A stretch of 64,000 bases of DNA from Diploscapter coronatus (GCA_964036155.1 OZ038422.1:16081201-16145200); one strand, 5' to 3'. Numbered from the stretch's first letter, positions 1 through 11,886 are shown. The notes: generated from the sequence alone by a model not told the origin. Numbers and translations: made by a program.

Positions 1-1860
1 CATGAACAGAATCGAAAATCATTACCTTCAAAAAGTCACGGAATAGGAAAAATGATGAGTCGAATAAATTGGGAAAAATAGATTGCTTTCATCAATTATC
101 ATATCATTTATATAGGGGATCATTATGAATAGATAAACTGCGCATAATTCAAAGAGAAAAAAGTTATTGCACAATTTTTGATTCTCCGAAAACAAAATAT
201 TCCGAATAAAAATCGATTGAAATTGAAAGTGAGTGGATCGAATCTAAATCGATGACTTCGATTTGAGGCGATTTACAGATTTGCAACAGCTCAAGTGGAA
301 GGGGGCTTTAGATCTGCAAAGGGAGGACGAAATGAGAAGTGCCGAATAAATGAAAGGAGAAGTGAGACAGAAGAAATGAAGACAACAGCCGAGAAAGGAA
401 TGAAATTCACACAAACAGACCAAACAGCTGAGTGAGGAAATTAGTAGAAAGGAGGCAAAGATTGATAATGAAAATCGAGGGAATTCGGAAATAAAATGTG
501 TAAATGTTGAAAATTTGTCACGCACCACAATTTTCAACTCAAAAATTCAATTAGATATTAGATCATTTGAGATTTTTGTAGGTGAGTCAAAATGATGCAT
601 TCATCCCCCCTCGATTCTCAAATGATCAAGCAAACTGATTATTGTAGGATGGAAGCACAAGTATCATTTTCAAAAATCATTCATCAACAACTCTTCCAAA
701 AACATGCAACAAAAAATAAGACCTCGATGATCATTCGTCGAAATGATTCAATGACTCGCGGTACATTAGAGATTAAAATAGGATCCGGTAACGTAAAAGG
801 GAAAGCAGAAAAATCAAAGGAAAAGGAGAAAACTAATAATCGAATATCGAATGATCGAGAAGAGAAACAAGTCGCGAGAAAGTCGGATTCGAGTCAAACG
901 AAGTCGAAGGCGAAAATGAGACTGAAGCAAAGAGGCAAAGGGTGGATGGGCTTGAAATACCGGGCAGGCTTTAGAACGAACGGAGAGAGGTAGAGAAGGC
1001 TAGAGAAGAGAGAGGGCATGCTAATTACGGGGAGAAGGAGGAAATAAAGACTGTTGAAAGAGGGGAGAAAAGGGAGGGGCTAGGCCGATTTGCAGGGCTG
1101 AATGCTTAGCTGCTGAAGGCTCGAAGATTCACATTCCATCTGACAATCGAATGGAGATCCCTTGAACGATCTCCCGCAGAGCTGATGATACCGTGAGAAT
1201 CGAGGTGAAAAGAGACAAATTGGATATGAAATGGGCTTGGAAGAAAATTGACATCCGTGAGAAAGACCAACCAGTTTGTAAATCGAATGATATCATGACA
1301 CAGGATTTAGACGAGATATGGGTCGATACTATAACTTTTATCATGCTATTTTGCCATATCTGTATCATGATGCCTTTCGGTTTATGAATTACAGAAAAAT
1401 CGTGACAATTTTAACAACGCAAAGACGTTTTATCGAATATGATATACAAAGAATAAATATCGTTGACAGAATTGTTTTTAATCCCGTATTTTTGTGACTT
1501 TATTTTTATTTTCTGTTTATCTTTAGAATAAATTCATCGTCTTCAATTTCGATATTTTCCCTGGACCTATTATCTGGCAGAATTCGGTCGTCGTTACTTT
1601 TGCTATTGTCCTGAGGCGGGATATATAAAGAAGGAGGAATCAGAGCTGCTCTCGAGAAATCGTCGTCGTTACTTCCGAAGTTAACATGTTTAATAGACAG
1701 CCTCTATGATCCCTCGTATACGCCCACTTTATGGAAATTTTTTAGAAGTTTCTACAATTTCTCGAAGAAAAAGTAAAGTGTCTCAGAAATTATTTACCAG
1801 CCCAATATATTTGATCATCATTCAAATTATCAAAAATTCTCATGTCTATTGTTGAAATTC
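1..1860. other. No supportable gene; purine-rich flank
   Basis: The + strand is GA-rich, most clearly between about 240 and 1120. The longest open frame (592-993, + strand) encodes a charged Lys/Arg/Glu/Ser-rich peptide with no domain, and I take it as a by-product of base composition. No splice-consistent gene, RNA gene or repeat was recognised. The next recognisable coding homology begins at 1864. Confidence 0.5.
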
Positions 1861-1863
1861 CAG

Positions 1864-2131
1864 AGTATTTTCCGCTAATGGAAGTTATGTTTCATTTCTG
1901 GTGAATTATCAATTTGACGATTCATCTAAAGGCAATTTGTGGACTCTTGTGGCTAATAAATGGGATAATATGTTGTCTAGTTTTTGGAATATTCACTTTT
2001 ACTTGCGCGTTATTTACCCGAAGAAAAATACAATTTGCTGTTATTAGTAATAAAAAGCGCAAAATTCACGTGAGTGATAGTTTTAAATCTAATTTCAGCA
2101 TAATTTATTCTACTCTTTGTTTTTACAGGTT
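1864..2131 (+). pseudogene. Str-class chemoreceptor fragment, internally deleted
   Basis: This is a decayed copy of the Str receptor that starts at 2281. Its first part matches exon 2 of that gene (NGSYVSFLVNYQFDD here, NGSDASFLVNYQFDD there). It then jumps directly into sequence matching exon 5 (CALFTRRKIQFAVISNKK here, CALFIRRKIQFAVISNKK there). Exons 3 and 4 are therefore missing. The exon-2 part lacks one base next to its splice acceptor, and the two fused parts lie in different frames. A short exon-6 equivalent (HNLFYSLFLQ, 2099-2131) with a GT donor remains. No exon 1 precedes it. I read it as a non-functional product of local duplication and deletion. Confidence 0.7.
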
Positions 2132-2280
2132 AGTGCAATTTCAAAAACCGCTTCTGAAAGGATCGGGATTTTTGTATATTTTCCGAAAGTAACTACATTT
2201 TTGATTTTATATAATAAGAGCTAATAAATAATAACTTCATAATATCGAAATTTGTAATTTATTTGCACAAACTGACTAAA

Positions 2281-4153
2281 ATGATTTTCAACCCTTTACA
2301 TTTCGATATATCATTTTTCATATTTGACTACGGAATTGCATTGATATCGGTTATTAGCAATGCGTTTCTGATTTATTTGATTCTTACACAAACTAAATTG
2401 AAAATTGGAACCTACAAGTATTTGATGATTGGTTTTGCAGTTTATGATATCGTTTACTCTACCATTTTTGGACAATTCAAAGTAGTGAGTTTTAATAGTT
2501 TTTCGTTATCCTTTTGAGGTAAGGGTTGATTTTCATCAATGTTGATTGAATGAACACTCTTTTTAATGGTAAATTTTCATTTGCTTATTTCCTTCACTCT
2601 CCAACATAATCGAATTGAAATGGTAGTTTATTTTTTTCGTAAATCTAAAGTACGATAATTAGCTAAATCGGTTAGAAATTTAAAAAAAAAAAAAAAAAAA
2701 AACCACAAACAAACACAACCCATCCTTAATTGTGCTACTCCGAATAAGAACAAATTATCGAATTTCTTTTCAATATTAGGCATTTATTCGGCATTTAGAG
2801 CCTATTTGCGATAAATGGCAGTGACGCTTCATTCCTGGTGAATTATCAATTCGACGACCCTTCTTCGGGAAATTTTTTTATTCTCGGAATCATTTTCACC
2901 TATGCGATGAGTTTGTATACTATCATGGTCCACTATTTCTATAGGTATTGTGCTATCTGTAGGTATTAGTGTTTAACGTACTCTTTCGAGTAATTTAAAA
3001 TAAATGTTCAGAGTTAGCTTGTTAAAATTATTTTCAACGAAATCTTATGGTTTCTGTTGGCTGTTTGCAGGCGTTATATTCTGTCTTACATTCAGCATTT
3101 TTACGTTCATCGTTATTCAACCTGATAAAATTGTATTAACTATGAGATTGAGATTAATTATATAAAGAAACCTTTTAGGAATACGATGTGTTGGGACCAG
3201 AATTTTTAGCCATGTACGGAATACCTTTGGAGAATCTTTCTCTAATTGGGTTCACATTCTTCTATGTACGAAACGATAGATTTATTGCTAAAATAATTGA
3301 TTTTAGTATGATGGAAATGGGAATAAAATAATGCAATGGAATATTTATATTGGAATTATGACCATTGTGGTAACTCTATTATTAACATTTTCAATAATGC
3401 TTTTTTGCGCGTTATTTATCCGAAGAAAGATACAATTCGCTGTTATCAGCAATAAGAAACGAAAAATCCATGTAAGTCATATTATTTTTCTCAAACAATA
3501 CAAATTCTAATTACAGTATCAGTTATTTTACGCCTTATTTGTAAATGTAAGTGCGTTTTCAACACAATATTGAGATGAATTTCTAGGAAAATATGAAAGA
3601 GAATACAGGGTGCCCCATAATTAGTCTCACCAATTGAAAATTCAAATAAGCTTTGCCAAATTTTTATTGATAAAATTATTAGAAATGTAAACATCGAGGC
3701 ATTTCTTTGAATCAAACCGAAATTTGTATGAAACATCGATTATTCTATGCAAACTCAATCGATTGATGATGATGCATAAATGAGGCTATAAGTATGACTC
3801 ACCCTGTAAATTATTTCTAGAGCATAATAATCTTCATCACCGCCTATCTGACACCGATAGTTGCAATGATTTTGCCAATGTTTGGGATCGCTCGTCGTAC
3901 AGGATTGTACGTTATGTTCTATTGAAACATTAGCCAATTGCAAGTATTTAGCTACGAAATTTACGTTTGCAACATAGTCTCGATTTATCCTTGCACAAGT
4001 CCTTGGATTTGCATTTGGATAATTAGAGATTATCGAGAGTATTGCCTTAGAAAATTGAGATGGTATATTGTTGAAAATGTATGGGATAATCTGACGTTGA
4101 AGATAAACCCATCAATGCCAAGTTCGATGATAACCTCGCAACGAGTTACATAG
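2281..4153 (+). CDS. Str-class seven-transmembrane chemoreceptor (gene 1)
   Basis: This is a nematode G-protein-coupled chemoreceptor of the Str superfamily, expected in the sensory membrane of chemosensory neurons. Spliced by hand: 2281-2484, 2799-2962, 3012-3132, 3179-3265, 3307-3471, 3517-3546, 3821-3906, 3934-4153, giving 358 aa with all phases consistent. Exon 1 carries TM1 and the family motif SNAFLIYLIL...IGTYKYLMIGFAVYDIVYS. Exon 2 ends TM3 with HYFYRYCAICR. Exon 5 carries RRKIQFAVISNKKRKIH and exon 8 the terminal IRDYREYCLRKL. The paralogue at 16137 has the same order and nearly the same exon lengths. One oddity is that the last intron (3907-3933) would be only 27 nt; reading through it hits a stop, so either that intron is used or the gene is broken there. 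A MITE-like element sits in intron 6. Class assignment is firm; function of this copy is uncertain. Confidence 0.8.
3605..3807. mobile_element. MITE-like element, ACAGGGTG ends
   Basis: An element of about 200 bp lies within intron 6 of Str gene 1. It begins ACAGGGTG and ends with the reverse complement CACCCTGT, flanked by TA on each side as in Tc1/mariner insertions. Homology between the two ends weakens beyond the outer 8 bp. It has no coding capacity. Its end sequence resembles that of the element at 39533-39727 (both TACA-G-G-TG-C type), suggesting related transposases. Confidence 0.6.
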
Positions 4154-4471
4154 GATTGATTGTAAATATGACTAAAATTTGCATTACATCGATTAAATAT
4201 TTCGACTATATAAATTCAAAGCTATATATTTATTTATCTATCATCAGAATAAAAAATAAAATGACTCACTAAATGAATTTATTTTTCCTTATTCTTACGA
4301 ATGCGAAAATAAAAAAATATTTGACGGTAATTTTCGTTTATTAATCTGATAATAGTTAATTGTATCAACTACCTAAAGAAGGGGATGAATAAGGTTAAAA
4401 TTCGCTATGTGACATGAATCATTTAAAAGACTTGTTTTAAATAGCCAATTTATTCATAATAAATTCATAAC

Positions 4472-4803
4472 ATTATATTCGATCCGCTATATTTGGGAAT
4501 AAAATTTTACATCATTGTATTAGCTCTTATTAGCAATAGCTTTCTAATTTACTTGATCCAATTTTACACAAAATCAAATACTAGCACTTACAAATACGTA
4601 ACTTTATTTTGTGCTTCTTGCGATATTATTTATGCAACGATTTACAGTCATATGAAGATGGTATTTCATTTTTCAAGACGTTTTTTTTCATAATAAATAA
4701 TGAATTGTAGGCTATTTTCGGTTACAATGGCTCCTACGTTCGCTTTCTTACTATATACAATTTTGAAGATGAATTTTATGGCCAAATAGCGATATTTTTA
4801 TAA
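4472..4803 (+). pseudogene. Str-class chemoreceptor remnant (exons 1-2 only)
   Basis: Exon 1 homology runs from 4472 to 4660 (ALISNSFLIYLIQ...TYKYVTLFCASCDIIYATI) and exon 2 from 4711 to 4803 (AIFGYNGSYVRFL), with an intact splice pair between. The position aligned to the start ATG of Str gene 1 is ATT, and no in-frame ATG replaces it. Exon 2 ends in a stop, and none of exons 3-8 is found downstream. It is a truncated paralogue. Confidence 0.75.
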
Positions 4804-5034
4804 AAACTTTCATACGTTTACTTCCAGACTCAGTTCCTACGCACTTTAGTTTTATAAGTAAAATTTTTAGAAAATAATAATTATAATTTCTAAAACATTT
4901 TATTTCGGTGCTAATTATCTGCATCACTTATTAACCGTTATCATTTCAAGGTCAGGATCACTAATAAGCAATAAGCTATGCCAGGTTAATGCAAAACAAA
5001 CAATCCATGATAATGGTTGATGCTGTTTGATCAG

Positions 5035-5392
5035 GCTATCGACGTTCTTACCGATATCTTTCCCGTTTTGAACACCACACTGTCGTATTCTTTCGAGAGG
5101 TCTCTAGAAATATCAAGATTTTGTAATGAAAATCTTGCAATAATACAAACTCAAGGATTAACCCTTATGAGCTGGGTTGTTGCAGAATTAAAGTCAGAAA
5201 AGGTAATTTCAGTAATCAATTAACGGAATCTAATCGGAAGTTCATCAACAACAAGCGCATGGGTATCATTAACTTATCACAAACTTGCAACATCTTTACT
5301 CTGTGTGCACTTTTCATCTATGCTTGTTATATCTTCTCATTTTTGATAACGACTGAACATAACCTCATAATAATTCAATTGTCATGTATGTT
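5035..5392 (+). other. Unassigned coding-like fragment
   Basis: An open stretch (5035-5201, reading AIDVLTDIFPVLNTT...VVAELKSEK) ends at a possible GT donor. After a possible 38-nt intron, another open stretch contains a hydrophobic helix (NIFTLCALFIYACYIFSFLI). The putative acceptor has a poor pyrimidine tract and no start or end exon was found. It could be a remnant of a membrane protein next to the Str cluster, or chance. I do not recognise a family. Confidence 0.2.
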
Positions 5393-5994
5393 AATTTTTA
5401 AGGAATAACATCTTTATTTTAAAGAGATATAGAACAGAAAATGTTAGAACTTTTCATTATTATGAACTAGGAAAGGAAATTATGAATATTAACTATTTAT
5501 CGGATGATTAGGAGATAAGTGGAGACAAAAACCGTATAATCAACACATAACTCGGAAATATAAAGCACATAAAATTAAAGATTAACAAAACATAGCAACA
5601 TGAAATTAGATTTCTAGTGAAAATAAAATGTAATCACAATAAAATATATGTAGAATTTGAGAATTATGTTTGAATGATCCACTTCCAAATGTTTTCTCAA
5701 TAAATCTCAAATTTTCCAATGATTAAAGTTTTACATAAATACTTCGATAAGTACTACTAAATATAACTGATTTTTAAATGAATATTTTGATAAAGATTCT
5801 GGAGTACCTAGAAAATAAGATACATAAAAAAGCTAATCATAATCAAAAACGAATGTGAAGAAGAACTAATACATTGAGATAAAGTGAAATATAGTAATCG
5901 AAAAATAATTCAATAGCGCTTCATAGTGGATGAATTCAAGAAACGCTAATTAATTTGAATATAGACAAAATTCTAAATTTAATTAATAAATAGG
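5393..5994. other. AT-rich spacer, nothing recognised
   Basis: Stops are dense in all frames and I see no splice-consistent exon. It separates the Str remnants from the foldback repeat at 5995. Confidence 0.4.
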
Positions 5995-6110
5995 CCTTGG
6001 AGAGCTTGTGGTAAAAGACGCCTGGAGGCCCACTTTTTAGAGAGCGCTCAACTTTGAAAAGTGAGCGTCTTGGGCGTCCGGGCGTCTTTTACAACAAGCC
6101 CCTTGGGGCC
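5995..6110. repeat. GC-rich foldback repeat
   Basis: Two imperfect arms face each other: GGTAAAAGACGCCTGGAGGCC near 6010 and the reverse-complementing GGGCGTCCGGGCGTCTTTTAC near 6071, extended outwards by GCTTGTGG and CAACAAGC and inwards by CAACTTTG/CTTTGAAAAGTGAGCG. The RNA of either strand would form a long hairpin. It is much more GC-rich than its surroundings and lies just beyond the alternative last exon of the Smr gene. Confidence 0.65.
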
Positions 6111-6162
6111 GATATAAAGTTTCCAATTATTAAACTGTCTTGCATACGTACATTACAGATGC

Positions 6163-6205
6163 TTAGTCTTCACTATCATCCGCCCAGTTTCCACATGCGT
6201 CGTAC
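6163..6205 (-). other. Possible alternative last exon of the Smr-domain gene
   Basis: Read on the minus strand, a TTTGTTTAG acceptor is followed by an exon encoding YDACGNWADDSED and a stop. Its entry phase fits the donor at the end of exon 7 (7228) of the Smr gene, exactly as the exon at 7123-7180 does. Transcripts could therefore end in either tail. It could equally be a stray match, since the exon is only 43 nt. Confidence 0.35.
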
Positions 6206-7122
6206 CTAAACAAAAATCATTTTATATCCAAATTTTTAAATTTATGCGGAATAGATTAGAAGAGATGAGACTTCACATGAGTCTCAACTTTTTAATCATA
6301 ACATCTTGAAGTTGAAGGGTAAATTTAGAAATTATATGATGCCAAAATTAGCATTCGAATTATGCGTTAGAAATTTTCGGTCACTTTTTTTGACTTATCT
6401 GGCCAAGTTCCTAATTGATAATCATGGGAAACTGTTTCTGTATGATATACTGTGGATTTTTTTTTTCAAACTTTGTAGTTGGAAACTTTCCCCAAAACCC
6501 TCAAAAACGCTATTTGTGGATATCGAGACTCCGGTATCTCGAAAATTAAGGACCCTTCAAACATCTCCATATCAGACTCTGAAAGTACGATATTGATTGC
6601 CTACCAAGTGTTTCACCGTTTCTTATAAATGCCAAGCACAACTGAGCACAAACGACTTGAAAAAATTTCCTCGGATGAAAAATTTGAAAATTTTGTTACG
6701 AAGAGAGGTGCAACAGTTCACCATAAATCGAAGTTGAATAATGAGATCTTTGAGTAAAATTGTGTAAGAACTGATAAATTCGAGCAGAATAAAATTCAAA
6801 TGTTGTATCATGTTGAAAAACATTGAAAATGACTGACCGAATAAAATGAGAAGCGATTGCAGAAAAAGGGTCAGAACTTTGCATAGGATGGACCATTTTT
6901 GGAGATTTAAAGTGCATTCAATTCCGATTGATCCCCTCTATCAGATCCCCCGTACCATTTCCCATGATTATCACTTTTGAAAAACTACTTGGTTCCTCTA
7001 TCATTATTATTGATTTTTGGCTGAAGAAGATTGAAATTATTTGCTTAGAACGTGACTTATATGATATTATAACTTAAAAAAGGTGCTTACGTTACGTAAT
7101 TATATTATATGTAGAGATACTC

Positions 7123-10100
7123 TCAGAATTCAGCCACCATTTCTCCTGGATTTTCTTTTCCAGTGCCACCAATTGAAGGTCTAAAGTTTATTATGTATGC
7201 GTTTATATGGTCATGCATTTTCATTACTTGAATTTTAAGTCCATTTCCTGCTGCATTTTCTTCAACTTCTCCTCAGTTGCTTGTTTAATGGGCGACAGCG
7301 AAGAATCATAACGGTGCCTTCCCCATCCAGTCACAATTTTCAACTCATGTCGCTGATCAGGATTAGCTAAGATTTTATTATTTTATAGCGTGTTATTGGA
7401 TTATCATTCATCTACCATTCCTGATTTGGAATACTTTTTTTTCGACGATCCCTTTAGCAATATTCGAGTGTGAGATTCCGTGAAGGTCCACGCGGTTAGA
7501 TTCAAGATTGGCCATTTTGATCAGATCGTTCTTCTCTTTTATCAGCGAAATTTTTCGGTCTCGGTGGGCTTTATGCTGAAAATCAAACAAAATTAATCCT
7601 TTCATGTGCTAAATTTCTTACGTTTCTCTGATACGCGAGGTATTTTTCTATATCCCCAGCAGCTTTGTACTCGCTACTCATCTTCGAAAAATCATTCATT
7701 TCCTTCTCGATCTCCTTGATTTCGTCCTAAATTATACAAATAAATTTAATTGTTATTGCCGATTGTAAACGACTTGGCCGTCGCCAGTGCCCTTCGCACA
7801 AGGGAGCGGTGCGAATAGCACTCTTCCCCCACGCGTCGCGGCATGCATTGCGAATTCATTATTCAAACTGGATTTTCGCTTTCATTTATTTTTTTCGACG
7901 TTTTCATTCGTGATTTTTTTTAATAATTATTCGATAATTATCGATAATTAGAACATAATTACAGATACAGGTTTTAGTTTTGTTTATTTTGTGATTTTTT
8001 ATTATTTTTCTCGATAAAATGACTTCTTGAGCATCATTTTTTCGCACCCTGTATTTAACTTACATCGATTTCCTGGATTTTTGACCGAGCCATATCAATC
8101 GATTCCTAAAATTACTGTCGTTATTTTTTCGTGGTAATGAAAATCAACGCTCCAATACTGAATGACAAACTAATCAAGATTTAAATGTTTTCTTTATACT
8201 CCCAGTTATCTCCGAGATGAACCTTTGCATAAGAAAGGGCAAGAGGTACTCGCGAACCTTAGCTATGTGAATGCTCGTTTTTCTCTCTACTTTCTACTTC
8301 CTCATATTTACCTCTAGTTTCAATGCGTGTATCTCAAGGTTATAGATGCTGAGTATATATAAAAAGCTAATTTCGGGGGCAATGAAGAATAAAATTAAGA
8401 TTTCTATGAACAACTCGAACAGCTGAGAAAGGAGGTCAGATAACTGCAAAAGTTCAAATTCGCATAAGCTGTATGGGTGGATGGGTCTTAAGAGTGAATG
8501 TCAGTATTATTCAAAGAATTTCTCTTTTTTGGTCCGCCTTCTTCTGTGTGCGGTGCTATGCTAATTTGAAATTTGAACATGATACTCGTCAGAAAGTACA
8601 AAAAAAACCTTTATTTCTCACCTTTTTGATAGTGAGAGCCTGATTGACGGGGGCTTGGATGTCGGTGCCCTGAAGGCTGGGATACTGATCAACTGGTTGG
8701 AGGGAAGACATTAAGCGAATCTTGAATCGAATCTGAAAAATTTCGTAGAAAATTATGCAAAAATTTTTTAGTATTTAGCCGTTTTCCAAAAATGAAAAGC
8801 TTACGTAATTAAAATCAGGACAATTTGCTTCCTTATCACTTATTCTATTGGTAATCGATATATTCTATTTGACTCATAATTTGAAAATTTTTCATCTAAA
8901 ACTATTTTTGCTTGCCGACAGCCACCCTATCCTGCAATCAAGTCAGGACTCCTTTCAATATCTCAATTAATGATAACTTTTGCGCGATTTTTCATTTCAT
9001 AATATTAGGCTGTTAAGGAAGTCTTGTACCATAAATTCTCACTTATTCATAACTTTATTTAAAACCATTAAGAACCAACGATATATTCACCATTGGGATC
9101 AGTAACCCTCACCCATCTATTGGGCAGATCATTGATGCTTTTTGCCCAGAATTCGAGAGACTGCGATGCAAAGAAGTTGTCGACTGCTGTTTTGAGGTCA
9201 TCGTCTTTGTCGATTTTTTTCTCTCGTAGATAGAACTTTAAAGGACAAAACAAATGGTAGTTTGATAGAGCAAGGCCCGGCGAGTACGATAAGTGGATGA
9301 CCGGATGCCAGCCGAGCTTTGTGGTCTTCTGGTGGGTGCCCGAAGCGACGTGTAGTCGCGCACTGTCATGCAGGAGGTGGACAATTAAGCGTTTTGGCCA
9401 TCTTTCTCGAATTGCGTCAGCCAATTTTTGAAGCTAATCGATATAGATGGTAGCTGTGACAGTCCTGCTTGCAGGAAGCAACTCGTAGTATATCGACCCT
9501 TTCGCGTTCCACCAAACGGAGAGGAAATGCTTGCGTTGGTGGGGCTCGGTTTCGGCTGAGTTGGTGGCTCTGCGTCGCGTGGGAGTCAGATGGCGTGTCG
9601 TGCATCGTTGTCGTAAAGGATCCAGCTCTCATCTCCAGTCACTAGATTTTTCAGAAATTCCTTTATGTGAAGATGGAGGAGGAGAGGCTGATAGATGTTA
9701 ACACGTACTTGCTTATGGGCGTTGGTCAGTCGATGCGGGTCCATCTCAATTGAATTTTTCGATAGCTGAAATTGTGGAAATGGGCAGCGATGGTGGTATT
9801 GGAGCACCCGAGTGTCGTCTCCAATCCTCATGTGGTAGCTTCCGGATTGGCCTTGATAGCGTCCTGCAATTCGTCGTTGTCGATGGAGGATGGTCGTTCA
9901 CTGTGCTCATTTTCTTGGAGGCTCGTATCTCCTGCCACGAAGCGATAGAACCAGCGGTTGACTGTCCAACAGGAAGCAGTGCCCTCACCGAATGTGTTGT
10001 TGATGTTAGCGGTCGCTCTGCTCGCGTTGCTTTGGCGCCACTCGTAGTAGATGACTGTTCAAAGTTTGGGTTCATTTATCATGGTCGTAAGTTATCAAAA

Positions 10101-11409
10101 CCCTGCGCGCGGGCCCTTATATACCCATGTGATGATAGCTTCAAGAATATCCTACAAGATTCTTGCTAAGGCATTCGATATTTCTAGATTTTTCAAATTT
10201 TTTGTGCAGAACTTCCTTAACAGCCTAATATTTGAAGAAAAAACTAGCTTTCGCATTTAAAAAAATCCCATGAATTCAGCAAAATATTCTTATATTATCT
10301 CAATGATATCCACAATAACATCCCTGTGATTTTCAAAGATAATTTTCGATTAAATCACATACCTGGATACTGAGAGAATCCGAGCGGGCAGGAGATTGAG
10401 CGACAAAATCTATGAAAGTGAATAGAATAGATTGGTGCTGTGGCCAAGTTTGATTGTAAGCCTAAATTTTCAAAATTTTATTATAAAATAAAGAATAAAT
10501 GAAAATATTAGATCTAAGACAGCTCTCTTTGAAAATCAACTGATGATGTTTCAAATCATGTCATACATGCTGCAAGCTTACGGCATGCTTTTCGCTCTCG
10601 TTTTACTAGTTTTTTTTTTTTAATTTTCTTTTTGAAATCTTAACTTCTAATTTTAAATTTAGTTCAGTTTTAGATATCCTAACGCTTACCATCTTGTAAT
10701 TTTGTTCAGGCCAAGTTATCTTTATGAATGATCTTCCATCATTCTGATAATGAAGATCATCTTTATTATTCTCATTTATTTTTGTCTAATATGAATTCAC
10801 TCGATTAATCGAATTCTGTAAGTCATGTATATAAATTAAAACTTCATTGCCTTACTTAATATTTTATCTGACAATAAGTTTTTATTTTTATTTTCTTTGG
10901 TGGCAAAAAGTATGCGGGCTTTTTTCAAATTGAAAAAAATAAGCACGCCCATTTTTCTTGCTCGCAGTGTGAAGGCCTTGCATTACACAATCATTTACCT
11001 AGTGGGCGTGTCTAGCGAATAAGCGCGACTCCTTCTTCCCCAATTTTTCAATTTAAACTCTTTTCATTAAAACTTTCATTTTTTCATATTTCGCTCAGAT
11101 TTATCATATCCTAAAGTCTAAAATAGAAGTTCCCAAAAACAAAGTCCCCCTATAATATGTTGAAGTTCATAACGAATCCCTGACCTACTCGTTACTCGAC
11201 TAGAATCATTTTGGGAAATGCTTTTATAATCTTATTTAGAGTATGTAGAATTTTTTGAAAATTGTGAGATCGAAATATATATGTTCAAGAACTTCTATTT
11301 TAGATTTTACGATATTCTTTGTTGTTTGATAAATTGTAAAAGTTATTCCATTAGAATATAAATATTTGAACAAGCATACCTTATAACTTAGAGCTTGAAA
11401 TTCTCCCAT
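7123..11409 (-). CDS. DUF1771/Smr-domain protein (N4BP2-like C-terminal module)
   Basis: Eight exons splice in phase: 11380-11409, 10363-10461, 8622-8732, 8064-8105, 7622-7726, 7416-7575, 7228-7366 and 7123-7180, giving 247 aa starting MGEFQALSYK. The middle is a charged helical DUF1771-like segment (EYKAAGDIEKYLAYQRNHKAHRD). It leads into an Smr domain with the diagnostic VDLHGISH and, after one intron, ELKIVTGWGRHRYDSSLSPIK. In this family Smr domains bind or cleave RNA or DNA and act in mRNA surveillance; that role here is inferred. The glycine motif is TGWGRH rather than a perfect TGxGxHS. The TAA visible after LKF can be skipped by a GTAATG donor, giving the tail PSIGGTGKENPGEMVAEF. Intron 2 contains a mariner transposon and intron 1 a foldback repeat. 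The gene symbol is not assigned. Confidence 0.8.
9005..10228 (-). mobile_element. mariner transposon, inactive
   Basis: The ends are perfect inverted repeats (TTAGGCTGTTAAGGAAGT at the left, its reverse complement at the right) flanked by TA duplications, 1,224 bp in all. This fits the mariner subgroup in both size and target site. It sits in intron 2 of the Smr-domain gene on the same strand as the host gene. The well-preserved ends contrast with a frameshifted transposase, so it might still be mobilised in trans. Confidence 0.9.
9068..10075 (-). pseudogene. mariner transposase, frameshifted
   Basis: Homology to mariner transposase is spread over several frames. It includes an N-terminal helix-turn-helix part (VNRWFYRFVAGDTSLQENE, SIDNDELQDAIKANPEATT), a central part with the catalytic-type motif LVTGDESWILYDN, and a C-terminal part (HDSARLHVA, LSYSPGLALSNYHLFCPLK). 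In the family the last catalytic block reads HDNARPH...YSPDLAPSDYHLF; here the Asp of SPD is Gly. At least three frame changes and an in-frame stop after PEATT rule out a functional protein. Confidence 0.9.
11110..11310. repeat. Inverted-repeat element in intron 1 of the Smr gene
   Basis: TCTAAAATAGAAGTTC near 11117 is matched by GAACTTCTATTTTAGA near 11289, separated by about 160 bp of AT-rich DNA without coding capacity. This is typical of a small non-autonomous foldback element. No second copy was seen in the window. Confidence 0.5.
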
Positions 11410-11886
11410 TTTGATGATGGCTCAATTTATATGCAGAGCAGCAACATAAAAGCTGAAAAAATCGTCTAAACAAAGCAATCTGTTCCCCTATATAAATGTA
11501 TCTAATATTAAGAATAATTTATTTAAAACGTAACTTGAATCTACCAGACATTCCAATAATATCAAGCCTTTGTAATGCAATTGTATGATGCTCCATCTGG
11601 TATAGAGTCGAGTTGTCCGATCGACTCTTCAACGGTTAGGGTTTTTGCAAAAAAAATTGTAGAGAATTCTGCTAATATCCATGGCTGTTGGATTTTAAAT
11701 CCATTTGTTGTGATAAGTGCACATTTTCAGGAGGTTGGCAATGCATCATTAGTGAATAGTTTAGAGTTAATGATAGATTCTAGAATAATTAGATCATATC
11801 TTTAGAAAACGTATAATAGTTATCAATGATATTATTATTATCATTAATCGCTATATAATTTTCATCAGAATAAATATTTTACAAGA

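Noticed and set aside
592..993. ATG-initiated 133-codon plus-strand frame
   Set aside because: Charged low-complexity product in a purine-rich tract, with no domain, splice sites or paralogue.
7760..7860. GC-rich patch in intron 4 of the Smr gene with a TTCGCAC/GTGCGAA hairpin
   Set aside because: Considered as a degenerate tRNA or a repeat, but no boxes, arms or second copy could be shown.
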